Made by a program: the position numbers and the translations under genes
Shown here: piece after piece, positions 50,001 through 62,200 of the stretch
Numbering within the stretch: the first letter of the stretch is position 1
Layout of the letters: each line of letters opens with the position of its first letter
The notes under the pieces: model-generated
Seen by the model: the letters and a program-made list of their open reading frames with translations, nothing else
Database searches by the model: none
What the model was told of the DNA's origin: nothing
DNA from: Musa acuminata AAA Group
Lineage: Eukaryota; Streptophyta; Magnoliopsida; Zingiberales; Musaceae
DNA: 64,000 nucleotides
NCBI RefSeq assembly: GCF_036884655.1
Contig: NC_088355.1
Coordinates: forward strand, 36,981,001-37,045,000
Reading direction: 5' to 3'

Positions 50001-50241
50001 ACTTCTTACAAATTGGTTACTGACTTAAGAAAATGGTACCTACAGCAATTGCCTGATTTAATGATAAATAAGCTTTAGACACCAGATGAAGCAAAATATA
50101 AGGAGGTAGACATGAGACTTGATTTAACCCCTGCATTAGTGATAGAAGATATCAGCGATCAGATATTAAAAATTATACCTCATCGTCCTGTTTACCATGA
50201 TGCTCGCCACCCACACGGCACTCATCTTCTGCGTGTTCCAT
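27517..50241 (-). CDS. UPF2: UPF2, regulator of nonsense-mediated mRNA decay (1192 aa, 16 coding exons)
   Basis: Exons in transcript order: 50241-50179, 48956-48869, 47010-46808, 45965-45621, 45288-45184, 45052-44925, 42211-42035, 41854-41773, 40755-40477, 40388-40191, 38838-38737, 35370-35119, 35030-34812, 31596-31426, 29001-28816, 28497-27517 (3579 nt). UPF2 is the cytoplasmic bridge between UPF1 and UPF3 in mRNA surveillance. The protein matches plant UPF2 along its whole length (Arabidopsis about 1180 aa). It has a short acidic N-terminus and three MIF4G regions, with blocks such as NTAVIKKLKQINDEQREGL, RLPGCVSRDLIDQLTVEFCY and IRFIGELCKFKI. A Lys/Glu-rich linker lies in exon 9, an acidic stretch at about 965-1000, then the UPF1-binding region (about 1011-1054) and an Arg/Gly tail. 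Exon 9 uses an AAG acceptor. Start: ATG in good context (agaaATGg). Introns carry several transposons. Confidence 0.96.
29345..29418. repeat. (TA)n microsatellite in a UPF2 intron
   Basis: About 37 uninterrupted TA units in the intron between exons 14 and 15. Confidence 0.95.
30640..30870 (+). repeat. GC-rich minisatellite inside the hAT-like element
   Basis: Irregular tandem copies of a unit like 'ggaggcgcgagcagcgggaa' followed by 'ggctcgc', about 28-33 bases each, with variable lengths. Confidence 0.8.
30925..30954 (+). repeat. Short TTAGGG run in the hAT-like element
   Basis: Three perfect TTAGGG units at 30931-30948, flanked by imperfect ones (gttggg and ttgggg). Confidence 0.9.
31711..31754. 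repeat. (TA)n(CA)n microsatellite in a UPF2 intron
   Basis: A TA run followed by about 14 CA units and short CATA repeats. A second TA/TG-rich stretch lies at about 31985-32120. Confidence 0.9.
32231..32680 (+). mobile_element. Left part of a truncated relative of the hAT-like element
   Basis: Starts CAGTGTCTTTAAAAGCG and contains 'gctaggc-ccaaggtcc-aaaac', as the element at 30342 does. A head-like segment is repeated at about 32331 (ttgttgggctaggcgccaag). It is diverged and lacks the other terminus. An LTR begins at 32681. Confidence 0.6.
32681..33907 (+). mobile_element. Probable solo LTR (Copia SIRE/Maximus-like) in a UPF2 intron
   Basis: About 1.2 kb beginning TGTTGAATCCTGAATTTTGA and ending near TTTCGCTTTCA, so it has TG...CA borders. 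Inside is a promoter-like TATA box (tctataaatacccc at about 33436) and a cluster of ggcggtagtaccgcc-type inverted repeats at about 33280-33380. No protein-coding interior or second LTR is present. I could not find matching target duplications, so the right border is approximate. Confidence 0.55.
33908..34070 (+). mobile_element. Right part of the truncated hAT-like relative
   Basis: The text 'ggggttggtgttagggtaac' and 'gttagttggttcaattgaac' matches the element at 30950-30990 ('ggggttatatcggtttagttggttcgattgaac'), in the same orientation. With 32231-32680 it forms one element split by the LTR. Confidence 0.5.
37536..37731. mobile_element. 196-bp hAT-like MITE in a UPF2 intron
   Basis: The ends are CAAGATTCACCGTAC and, on the other strand, CATGGTTCATCTTAC, which agree at 11 of 15 positions. 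Both flanks read atcaaaac (37528-37535 and 37732-37739), a perfect 8-bp target duplication. The interior is rich in 'ggtacat', 'cggtac' and 'ggaccggta' repeats. It has no coding capacity. Confidence 0.65.
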
Positions 50242-50495
50242 TTCTCTAGAAAATGCATTTGCAATTGAGAGATGAAAAATTCATTAATAAACAAAATTAA
50301 AAATAACAAACAAAAGAACAATTAGCAAACATAGATTGCTATTCAAGAAATAGTAATTTGGTGGCGGAAAAGGAGGAGGATAAGGGAAAGAGGAGGGCGG
50401 TGGCGGCGGAAAAGAATGGAGAGAGAAGGACGAAGAGGAGGAGCGGGGAATCAAGATGGCAGGTGACGGAAAAGAAGGCAAAGAGGACGAGGTAC

Positions 50496-50610
50496 CTCCA
50501 ACGGCTGCAGCGTGCTCCAGAAAGGAAGAGGAAGACTCCGCCAACCGGACGACGGGGAAAAGAGAACTGCCGCGTGTGCGATCAGAGGAGTACGACGAAA
50601 CCCTAGCTCG
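50496..50610 (-). other. Putative non-coding first exon of UPF2, proximal copy
   Basis: On the minus strand a GC-rich stretch starts near a telo-box (AAACCCTAG on the plus strand, 50598-50606) and ends in GGAG followed by a donor, GTACCT. The likely acceptor is ttttctag before 50245, four bases upstream of the UPF2 start codon. Spliced, it would give a 5' leader without an extra coding exon. Boundaries at the 5' side are estimates. Confidence 0.5.
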
Positions 50611-50721
50611 ATCCCTATTTTTAGATTATCAAGAAACGGAGAGAAGAGGGGACTGAGGAGCGCAGAGGGATGTGGAGCCGAAAAAGAAGGGAAAAAGGAA
50701 GAGAAGGAGGAAGACGGATAC

Positions 50722-50850
50722 CTCCGGCGGCTGCGGCGTTCGCCGGCGAGGGAGAGGAAGACTCAGAGGACCGCACGAAGAGGAAGAGAATCGAAGCGCG
50801 TGAGCGACGAGAGGAGCACCACTAAGCCCTAGCGCGATCCCACTCCTTAG
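50722..50850 (-). other. Putative non-coding first exon of UPF2, distal copy
   Basis: A diverged duplicate of 50496-50610, about 226 bases upstream. It shows the same order of motifs: a degenerate telo-box (aagccctag), 'ggaagaggaagactc'-like text and an end GGAG followed by donor GTATCC. Both copies could splice to the acceptor before the UPF2 start. Confidence 0.45.
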
Positions 50851-52514
50851 GGCCTCGGCTTTCGCCTTCTTGCCTGCGAAACCTCTCGCAACTTGAGAAG
50901 CCAGCAATCGGACATGGAACCTTAACACATCCCCGCCATTATAACGCGATCCCCAATTGTTATCGTCGCTCCACCGTCATATTGCTCCTGAATGGCGACG
51001 AAGCCTAAATCTTGACACCGATCTCGTCTCAAGAAACGATCTTGACCGTCCATTTCAGTACACACAGTTTGTTAAGTGTCTTTAGCAGAATTGTGTATAG
51101 ACCCCTCTGTTTTTAGTAATTGTTATATGTATCCCTCTAAACTTTCACTTTAACATATGTATTTATAAAATAATATAGATGTACATATGGCATTATAATT
51201 AATATTTTAAATGATATTAGTGTCTTTGAGAAATTCATTATGAAGGTAAAGATTTTATTTTTTTGTAATTTAAGTTGGCAGATACAATTATAGTTAGAAG
51301 TAGTTAATTAAATTTCTGAATGGATACTATTTGGAAGTATATAAACTCTATTAAAATTTGTATTTGCTAGATTTCTATTTCAAAATTTTACAATAATAGA
51401 TATATAAAGAACAATTTTTTCTTAAATACATGCAGTTCTTTGATCAATTAAACTTTGGGAGAATAATAAAATAGTTTTATAGAAGAAACTTTGAGTCAGT
51501 CAAATCTTGCCTTCATGATTTATTCTTTAAAAAATAATAATTTATTATTGGAGGAAAAAAATGATGACATCCTTGAATTTTCCATATAATTTTTTAACAT
51601 ATTTTAAAAATTAATTAAAATTGGGTGCATATCGATTTTCCATCATAGAACGCACGTTTATATATTAGGAAGTGAAATTTCCATAATTAAATTTCTTTCT
51701 TGGAAAATTAATTCTACGAAATTTGGATGTATTGTTTTTTCTCCCCATGAAAAAAAGATTTGATGAGTCTACATTTTCTTTATCTAATATATCAATAGAA
51801 TTCAGAGATTATTTTGCCATTATTTAGGGTTTTTGTATTTGGTTTTCCATATATTTTTTTTTTATCAACATTTTCACAAGCATCATTTGAACAACATAAA
51901 GCAGTATGAGGATGGTGGTATCTGCAGGAATTAGCAAGATAGATAGCATAATTAAGAGGAAAGATTCTGATTCCTGTGAACCTCCATTGTTTTATGATGG
52001 CTAGTAGCACCAACTGAAAAAGATTTCATGTTTTCCATATGTTTGATTTATTGTTCTTTATCAGTCAACAAGGATCTACCTCAAGTCCTTGTGTGTTGAC
52101 CTCATTTGTTTTACCTTCTCATTTGTGGGTTGACCTCAAGTGTTGCTAAAAATAGGGAGGAGTTCACCCCTGCTAATTCAACAACAAAAGAATGATTCTT
52201 CAGGTAGTCCATGAGGCAAAATACCCTGTAAGATTAGGTAAAATAACCTCTCTAATTAAAAGTGAATCGGTCGAAACAAGAAATTTAACCAAAAACAGAA
52301 GGAAAAAGATTCTTAGTAATGAACAGGAGAAAATGTCTCAGCATTCATTCAGAAGTATTTGAGTACAAATCATGGAAAACCATATGCAACTTGCAGTATG
52401 CAGCTTGATAGAAATTTGACAGTTGATACAAAATACCAGCTGCAAACACCAAACATTTAGAAAAACTATAGACCCTCTCCTGACACAGCAGAGGTACTCA
52501 GTGGAGAAGCATTG
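50851..52514. other. Intergenic region between UPF2 and the kinase gene
   Basis: UPF2 promoter side to about 51060, then very AT-rich DNA, then the 3' untranslated region of the kinase gene from roughly 52150. No gene seen. A direct repeat of 'ttgacctca' elements stands at about 52095-52140. Confidence 0.55.
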
Positions 52515-55197
52515 CTAGAAGAAATCAAATTCAAGATAGTTATCAGATCCTTTCTGATTGATTGCAGGTGCAGATTTTTGGCTTGTTGATGCAATAGGCT
52601 GTGGGGACCTGTCGATCTCGACAGGTCTCGGGATTTCTGGGGGGCTTGCACACCGTATCAAGGCCCAATTTACGCCCTCGAAGAACGGATGCTGCTTTAT
52701 CTCCGTAGCCCCACGCTTATATGCGAGCCTGTGCTGTGGCTCTTTCACGAGCAGTCCCCTTATCAGGTCCCTGGCAGAGAAGCTCACAATTGGGGAATCC
52801 GGAAAGCGCAATGGCTGGCCGATGACATTGAACAATGTGGCCCTATTACCTGATCCCTTGAATGGAGTTTTCCCGTACAAAAGCTCATACAGAAAGATGC
52901 CAAAGGTCCACCAGTCGACGGCACTCCCATGGCCCTCACCCTTGATGATCTCAGGGGCCAAGTACTCATGTGTACCCACAAACGACATTGAACGGGCATC
53001 TGTGGGTTCTGCTATGAGCTCAGGTAAGGGGCTAACCTGGTTCCCTATCTCGGTCTTAGATTTCTGGTCCTTCTTGGACTTGGAGGAGAAAAACCGAGGG
53101 CCAAGGCATGTCGTGGGAGCAACACAAGAAGGCTGGATACAGGAGGGTGGTTCGATGCAAGCAGGCTGGACACAGTAGACTGGGTTGTTCTTCCGTGATG
53201 ATTCCGATTTTGGGTTGGAAGACTTGATCAGTGTGGGGCTAACTACACATCGAAGGGAAAGGTCAAAGTCAGAAAGCATGATGTGCCCATCCTCCCGAAC
53301 AAGGACATTTTCTGGCTTGAGATCACGGTATATAATGCCAAGCATGTGCAGGTATTCTAGTGCTAGGAGGACTTCTGCTACATAGAACCTGCAATATCAA
53401 TGTCAAGAAGAAACAATTATAAGTCGCAAGCAGATCAGTGTCAGCTCTTCTAGTACTACTAATTATGTCTAATGGAAAAAGAATTGTTAGTATCTCAACC
53501 ACTGTCCTCCAGCACTATATGCCCTGCTTAATATTTCAAAATAAGGCATGCATAATTGCATAACTTCATCTAGAACCAATTTAGAAATATAACCAAAGCT
53601 TATTGGCTCTGCAATCATTTCTGTAATGTAGAAGTGGCACAGCAGATTATAAGTCAAACGACCGCCAACTAATTTAGATTTGGATTGGGTATCTAAGAAC
53701 CAAGGCGGTTGGCCAGTTTAAAGAATGATTTTCTACATGATGACATGCTTCCAACAAAGGAGGTGGATGCCCATAACCAGATAGACATGTCATGGATGAG
53801 AACTTAAGAATGTCAAAGAATCTCTCAATTAAACAAACCTGGGAATGCTACATGAAGTTTTCCACAACACAATACGTGTGTTAGCCACTTCCAATATGTG
53901 AACCTTCATAAAAATTGACTGCTGAGCATTTTCTAGATCTTTAAATCTTTTTAATCCAACATGATTATGATTACAGTCATGACAATAGCAATATCAAATC
54001 ATGAATAAGACCAAGAAAACCAATGAGCTTTGAAGTAAAACATCTGAATATGAAAGCCCTAAACTCGAACCATCTATACTGCAAAATTAACATGAAAAAA
54101 ATGTATACAAGCATATACAGATTTTATATGAAAATGAAGAATCTTGAAAAGAATAACAAATAGTTTAAAAGCTGTAACTCAAGTGCTTATAGGAAAGTGA
54201 AGTATAGGACTTACTTCACTGCTTGTTCAGAAAAATATTTCCCTGGTTGCCTCTGCCGAAGGGTGTGCAAGTCTCCTCCCGGGCAGAACTCCATCACCAG
54301 ACAGGAGAATTTATCAGTTTCAAAGTGGGTATATAGCGTCGGAAGAAATGGATGATCCAGACATTGTAATATCTCCCTCTCTGTCTGAGCTCTTAGAAGC
54401 TTTTTACGACTAGCCAATGATCCCTTGTCCATGACCTTCATTGCAAAATAGCTTTTTGTGCCGCTTAACTCTGATAGATAAACACTACCTATGTCACCAC
54501 ATCCCAACCTCTTTAGCAGCCTAAAATGGCTTAAACCCAGAAATCCATCTCTAGCTCGTATCATTTGAATTGCTTCCCATCTTGAATCGTTTCCCTTATG
54601 GGGCTTAGTAATGCTGCTACTCAAGCTACTGCATGAGCTCTCATCACTGATATCACTGCTTGTACTAGGCCTGCACATGCTGCTTTTCCTGTTCTCAATA
54701 ACATCAGCTTTGTCACTGATCTTAGCACCTTCACTAGCCCTTGTTATACTGCTGTCCTCAACACTAGCTTTAGCAGAAACAATACCATTATTTGCACCAT
54801 GTTCAGATTTCTTTTCTTGATCTCCATTGCCTTCCAAGATAATGGTGCCACTTGGTTCAATGGAATCGGCACGCTGTGTTGGTTGCTTCCAACCATCGGA
54901 AGATGGATTCATGTCATTATTTTCTGAAGAAAGCATGACCGTAGAACGAACCTTATCTGTTATAGAATCAATAGTGTCCTTAAGCGAGTGGTTTGGTTCT
55001 TTATTCTCTGAAACTTCGGACAAAATATGCTTTGTCATGCTCTCGCCGACAGCTACCAAATTTTTTGATGCAGTAGGCTCTGATTTGCTTGGCTTTGCAA
55101 CATGTTTAGTATGTGGAAAATTTGGCTTTACTTTCTGGTTCCCAGGTGTTTTAACTTGTTTCTCGGAGCGGTTACTCAAGGTAGCCTTTGAAGCCAT
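52515..55197 (-). CDS. AGC-VIII serine/threonine kinase of the D6PK / PVPK-1 type (618 aa, two exons)
   Basis: Exons: 55197-54215 and 53388-52515 (1857 nt), joined in phase 2 by a GT-AG intron. A Ser-rich N-terminal region of about 210 residues precedes the kinase domain. Visible features are the glycine loop GCGDIG (232-237), the ATP-binding Lys in FAMK (254), YRDLKPEN with catalytic Asp 350, DFD instead of DFG (368-370) and APE at 472-474. Between DFD and APE is a long insertion of about 90 residues with five regularly spaced Cys and a basic [16 protein letters not shown] plus this insertion defines plant AGC-VIII kinases. The tail ends NYLEFDFF, a PIF-like hydrophobic motif. D6PK-type kinases sit at the plasma membrane and phosphorylate PIN auxin exporters; that role here is by family. 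The start MASK is chosen over an in-frame ATG at 55353, whose extension looks like leader. Confidence 0.92.
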
Positions 55198-56560
55198 TAA
55201 TAACCCCTGTGTGTCGAACAAGGCCAAATTGACCAACAAATTACTGCTCCATTTTTCCCAGAAAGAAAAAACTATTTGAAGCACTCCACCAAAGAACCAA
55301 AAATATTTTGCTCCATCACCAATAGATCTTCTCAAGCCAGGATCTGCCGTCATGACAATTACAGAAAGTTACCAAAAATTGCCAGAAATAACCATCTCAT
55401 GCATTGCTCTTCAGCAACACAGATTTTTACAGGGAAGGTAAGTATTAAAATCATGATCTGCAAATGCAATGACATGGAGGAAGCATGAATGAGGTGACAA
55501 GATCACAAATAAGAGACTTGAGAAATCTGCTCTAGGAAAAAGGATGGGCAGAACATATAACCTACAGATTAAGAACATCTGAATCCAAACATAATATGCA
55601 TATCGAGATAAAGAAACAGTTCTCAAATACCAATCCACCTCACAGTAGACGATGACCGATCAACACATTCCAAGGAAAGCCGGTATGCCAAGATCTAAGA
55701 GCAAAATCAGAAAGGTCCATTAACTTATCATCTTAACTGGAATGCAATTCAAAGAAGCTTCATATAATAGAACATTGAGACCTCCCAAAGCTACTTAAAG
55801 ACATTGGTCCACAAGAGGGCACCAACCTCTACATAATAGCGAAAGGACCGAATAAAAGATCACACAAAAGCACTTAAAGATACAAACTTTCCACAACAGC
55901 GAGGATGGTGGACCATAACCCACCTTAAAGCAAATAACTTTTTTTCTGCGAGGGGAAGAAGAAGAAGTAGATGCAGCATTAACACCTTTCTAAGCGAAAA
56001 CTCCAATATCTCAAAAGTACCAGTAAAATGTTAGGAATCATGAATCAAGAACCAAGGATCATTCCAGCCGCAAAAATCGCAACTTCTGCTCATTATAAAA
56101 TATCAGATCCTCGGAATAGCAAGATGAAGGACTTTTCAGTAAACAGAAAGAAAACAATGAATGCTTCCCATGAAATCTTCGTCCATTAGTCCTAGAGCAG
56201 GTCCGATCCACCCAAACCGAAGACAACACGTAGATTTAGGATGCCAGAGAAAGAAGAAAAAGAGACAGAAAGGAGAAAACAACAAATGAAAATGGCGAGA
56301 TGCAAGAATTCAACCAGAAGTGAGAGGGAAAGAGCCCAAAGTCATACCTTGCTCCCAAAGATCACAACTTTAGAGCTTTCAGTGTGCGGATGTTGGATGG
56401 CTCCGCCTGGCATCCACGACTGAGGGGAAGCAGCAAGGGGAGGAGGGGAAGTTTGCTGAAGAAAACTAAAGGGAGACAGCAAAAGGGATTTTTTATTTGG
56501 AAAGTGTTGGGGCTGCTTCCTTGTGGTGGCTTTGGATGTGTGTTTGTGGGTGTGCAGTTG
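55198..56560 (-). other. 5' leader region of the kinase gene with a probable leader intron
   Basis: On the minus strand, 'gagcaag' followed by GTATGAC at about 56342 looks like a donor at the end of a first leader exon. 'catttgcag' near 55460 could be the matching acceptor. Long 5' leaders with introns are common in this family. This is inference from splice motifs only. Confidence 0.35.
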
Positions 56561-59236
56561 TGCATGGAAGAGGGAGAACGGTCAAAGCAAAAGCTACAGC
56601 TTTTTGTGATTCCATTAGCTCCCTCTCTCACCTATCTCAATGCCCCTTCAGTTTTACCACCCAAACCCCAAGTATTCAGGCGCCGTTCCCAACACCAAGA
56701 GTTTCCCCAAGTTCCATAAACACCCTCCCACCCTCCTGTGACTCTTTGATTGGCTCCTCAAAGACCCCCATCTTTTAGCCTTTTGGAAATGATAGAAACA
56801 CCCTTCAATCCCAGCTTGTCCCGAATCCCCGACCCCATTGCATGTTTTGGATCAGAACAAGAGGGATGTACACTATATATACTCTCACCTGTGGCGTTCG
56901 AATCCGATTCAAGAGCTTGGCACCGTGACGATCATGGCTCTGCCATGAACCTGCATTTCTCAGAGTGAGCTTCCTTCTTTTCAAAATGTGGACTTTTCTT
57001 GTAGAGTTTAGCTAGCAGCAAGATTCGAGGTGGGATCCCAGGCTGACAGAGCATCGTCGATGGCGTGCCCGTCCATCAATGGAACAGTGCTGGACTCTCA
57101 CCAAGTTGTGGAGGAAGTACAGGAGAGATATGCTCAGAATATGCCTCCGGTTATCCACAGTCACTGTCAAGTTTACTCACGAACAGTGCTCATTGCCTCT
57201 GCTGCTGATGACAACAAAAGATGGCCACAATTAGGAGACTTTTCAGGTGTCCTCTTCAGGATTCACACTCTTGTTTCCTTTTGACCACACTGAAGATCTT
57301 CAATTCAAGCATGTCACAGTCAACAGCAGCAGCAGTAATGAACCAGCAGCCCTCAGCTTCACGAGTGTGATTCCTGAGGATGATGGTACCCAATTATTTG
57401 ACCAAAGTAATTGGTAAGAGATCACATCTTCTCCAAGATGAGTAGCAGCAGCAATCTCATAGGCTTAGTTGTTCTATACCGATGGTGATTTATTCATGCT
57501 TGCGAGGCTAAGTTGCCTTCGACCCAAGCATCATGAATTGCTTTATGGTGTTCACAGTCATCTGACATGGTCAATGATCCACAGTTTTAAGGCCATGGAG
57601 ATCTTTATCAGGCTAAAGTAGGATAATCCATGCTTAATAAAACCCATACTAGAAGGGGTAGATCAGATCATGATGTCTACAACAAGGTCTTCTAGAGAGC
57701 AAGTGCAGTGCTGTCTTTGATCCATTGATTAAGATAACAAAACAAAACCTCATGAAGCCTATGCATAGGGAGATGAGCTGAAGCACATGGGTCTCGTCTT
57801 GTTGGGCATCTCCTAAACCTCACCCAGCACTGTAAAAGCTCCAAAATTTGTGCCATAAAATAACTCTCTTTGTGTGCTACCTGCAGGAGGCATGTGCACT
57901 GCAGCAGCACTCTGGAAATGGCTCTTCCAAGTAAAGACTTTGGATTGTGAACGAGAGACAAAGAGCCTTCTGAGAATACATTGCAAGGTGACTCAGTTCC
58001 TGTAAGATGATGCAACCATGAAACTTTGCTGAAGCCTAAATGGATGTGTGATGCTTGATTAAGTTTCTCCTACACCCAAATCACAATCAAGGCATGCTCC
58101 AGTCCTCTTGCAGGATGAGACTATGAAAGCATAAACTAGTTCTTGGGATTGGCACCATTAACTGTTAGGTTAGGACAGCAATGCATGCTGACCAAGGTTA
58201 TGATGGAGAAAGCTCACAGTAATTGTTTAAGTGGAAGATGCTACCATTGAAGTTGCCAGACATTGACAGAAGACTTCTCAGGAGGATCAATTAGATAGAT
58301 TCTGGCATATGCATGATAAAATAATAATAATAATAATAATAATATAAGGAGAGGAGGCCATCATGCAAATTAAACAAGCTCAGCAAGCTGCAAACAGCCA
58401 ATGTCTCAAGACAAGATTGGAGGATCCAATGAAGCACTCTCTTGAAGTGCTTGCATGTTCTTATGAGAATAATATCTTCATTACTGTTGCTTCTTTTCTC
58501 CAGCCAAATCCAAATTCAAGTGGCTGATACTGATGCACGTTGCTGGACATAAGAGGCTATGACTTGTGGCAATCAAACGTGATTTGGCATACAAGTGCAG
58601 AGACTAATGAATTCTCTGAGGATTATCTACAGAGTTTAGTCTTTGTGCTTTAATTTTCTTCTCCGCTACCCCTCAATGGAGATTAAATAGAGCTTCACAT
58701 ATCTTAAAACAACAACACTTTCTCACGATGGAGCTTATTGTATCACTCCCTTCAAACCAAGAATGGAACTAAATTTTGATGTGTTGTAGCTTAGCATTGC
58801 TGGAGATATGCTCCATGAACTGGAAAACAGATGTGCACCCTAACAAGTGTTAACCATAAAAATCAGCATGGCGGTACAAAGATCACTATGTTGTTTCGAA
58901 TAACAAGCATAAACAATCTTAGAACAAGAAATATTACAAATAAGAGGAATACCACATTTGGGCAATCAGTATAACTCAATTCAGTCAAAATTTGCTCCAT
59001 TCACCACCAGACTTGTCCGTCAAACTCGGTATGTGCCATAAAGCCATACCGATCACTGATTGTTCCATGGTGTGAAGAAATGACAGGCACAATTAAACAT
59101 AAGATCCCCATCTTAAGCAGCCGTTATATAGCTCCTCATATCAGTCTAAACTTGCTTGCGTCATTTACCAAATTAGTTGGTTCATCTTGCTATTCCCAGG
59201 CTGAGTTCTGTAGACAGCTAGTAAACCACCACCATA
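56561..59236. other. Intergenic region between the kinase and NOP2
   Basis: No recognised gene. Short open frames at 57030-57284 (+) and 57692-58015 (-) have no family or exon context that I can identify. An (AAT)n run stands at 58320-58343. Confidence 0.5.
58320..58343. repeat. (AAT)n microsatellite
   Basis: Eight uninterrupted trinucleotide units. Confidence 0.95.
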
Positions 59237-62200
59237 TTATCGGGTTTCCTTCGGCTTTCTCTTTTTCAGGGCCTTCCTTCTCTTTTCTCTGTCATCAATA
59301 AACATACAGTTTCAAAACAACATCAATGTACTAGGAACAAAACTCACTATTCTTGCTACTCAATAGTTGGTATATCTTGATTCACAAAGAAAATGTCATT
59401 GCAGGTTCAGTGAAGCCTTACCTTGAGTCAGTGACTTTCTCTTTAGATGAAAGCTTCCGTTTTTTCCCTGCCTGGTTCTTAGATGAAGTTGATATTACTC
59501 CACTCTGGACACCACTCTTAGATTCTCTAATTTTCTTCCCTGCATGTTTTGGTGTTTTAAGCTGTTCAGGGTTCCCATTTGGGGTTTCTTGAGAATCCTT
59601 GTTGCCATCAATAACAGCTGCTTCATTTTCCACTTCTGAAGTTTGGTTGGGTTGAGAGGCTGCTGCTGGTTTGGAATTGCTCAACTTTTTCAACTGTAAA
59701 TAGCAATGATGAAATTATGGAGTCATGTTCCAAAATCATGGAGTTTCAACCTATATCACCATTGCTTATGACACATAACTCATGACAAACATTTAAAGTT
59801 TGGTTTAACTAGAACCCAATTTGTTGAACTGTTAAGCCCAAGACAAAGGGCTGGGATGGAAGATGTAAATAGTAAAGCATTTACGATAAGGTTTTAGTGT
59901 ATGCACATCGATATATGAAAATACTATATCACAAGGAACAATGGCTGGACTTGTAAAAAATCTCAGGGGATCAAAGAAAAATTGGACAAGAATTTTATGA
60001 TACGACACAGTAAGCCTACAGGCAGAGATCAAGAACCCCAAGAAAAATTCTCAAAGAAAAATTGGACAAGAATTTTATGATACGACACAGTAAGCCTACA
60101 GGCAGAGATCAAGAACCCCAAGAAAAATTCCACTACTAAGAATTTGAAAGGTGATTCTATCATAATAAGATCAAAACCAATGGCACCACAGATGGGCATG
60201 TAAACGTATATAGCAAAGTGCACAACATATTGATAGATGGGCTTTCAAGCTAATAAACCATTTTCTTCACTCATAGTATTGATAAGCACAAAAGCAATTT
60301 AGATTCTGCATGTTTCTTCATTTTACCAGACAACTGTTTCAGATGTTAATCACTATCTTGTCAATTGTAATGCCACCTACTGTAAGTCGTTATATTGTAA
60401 GAAAACACTTCAGCTCTAAATCATCAAGAAAGCATCACAGTGAAAAGACTGATAATCAGATTCATGATACATATTTGAACTTGTAACTATTCAGTTGTAA
60501 ACATGTTGCAAGATAAAAATGTACCTTTGCAACAAAAAATCCTTCCATATTGTTTACATGTGGATAAAACCGCCTTGTTTTCTCCAATGATGGATGAAAG
60601 CGATGTTCCCTGAATCGTATGAATCTGAACAAATACTCATTAGAATAAAACTGACTGTTCTAGACTGCCATTCAAGCAAACATTAAACATTTATTTGAAC
60701 ATACCCTGGGCGACCAAAGTCCAATCCACATGGCACGACTTTCACATCTCTCTTTTTCAGCGCATAATCTATAATTGCCTCATTCTACAAATAGAATGGA
60801 ATAGAAAGATAAAAATCAGCAGATGAATATCTAAATGAATCTCTTTAACCATTCAATGCTTCACAAACCTCATGAATCAACATGGAGCAGGTTGAATATA
60901 CTATATAACCGCCTGTCTTTGAATTAGCATCTACTAGATCAATTGCTGCTAAAATAAGTTGCTGCAAGAGATTGGCTACTTTAGACAATCATTCAGTATC
61001 ATGCAATATGATCCAAACACTAAGAATATTAAGCATCCAATTCATATAAATCAATGAACACTTAAAGAACATTATCAGCCAGAAATTAAATAAAATTGCA
61101 GTAGCCAAAAGGGGGAAACTATCAAGTTTTCAGGGAAAAAAAGATGTCAAGTGCTATCAAAAAGATTTGCAAAGGTCAGATTGTTGTAACATGAAAAAGG
61201 GTAAATTTATAAGGCAGAGAGACATTCATCAACTTCATGTCAGTCGAACCATGCTTATAAGCGTTCCACTTATGAACAGGCAAAGATAATATTTGTGGTG
61301 CACTTCTCAGGAGCACAGGCAACTTACGGTTAGAGCTTAGAAGTCTAAAAAACCAATGATTTTGCTTTTTGAAAAAAAAGCACACAAATTCTGTAAGAAA
61401 TGTGAAGAGAATCACATTGTTTCCTTTAGAGGCCACTGAAGGTGTTTTAGTTGAACATTAGTCAAATATCAAGAAATATCTAAATGTCCCTAGCAAAAAG
61501 GATCATTTTAGCATTCCAAGTTCAAAAGAGTAGGAAAAGAAAAGAAAAAGAGGACGGGCAACAAAGTTGATGTCAGGCTTATGTGTGTACTGGCATCGTC
61601 AAGCATGTTCATGTAAATTTTATTTGGTGAATAGAAGTTATAAGTTCTTGATATATTTTAGTGATACAACTTTAAATCTCATAATACAATAATTTTTTTT
61701 CAGACTCCAGATAAGTTCCACAGTGTTTAAGAAAAACCTTTATAATATCCCATCCAAGAAAAAGGTATACATTTCAGAATCATCCATCTTGCTTGCTATA
61801 AAGTAAGGTCTATACATTCATTCGTTTTCAGTAATTGATACAAAATTAGAATCTGTTATCCACTGAAGTGAACATGAATGCATTAAACAAAGTATCAGCA
61901 AACCCTTTGCAGACGACAAAATTATCCCCCATAAGATGACCAGACTCAAAAACCAAGAAAAAAGAGATACTAGCAGAAGTGACATTTACCTTTTGCACAA
62001 AGGCACGGGTCTGTACATCTTCAATGGTCTTGGATGTTTTAATAGATTGTTCTTTTGAGATAACCTTTAACCAAGAATATAGTAAATCAGTATCTGGTGA
62101 TTTACTTCATAAGAAACTTGTCATCCAACTGCTAGCAGAACAAAAGAATGATGCACTCGTCTTACCCCAGTTCCAGTGCAGGGAGCATCCAACAATACTC

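Noticed and set aside
54827..55279. Plus-strand open frame opposite the kinase N-terminal region
   Set aside because: Shadow of the kinase exon, with no family match and no splice context.
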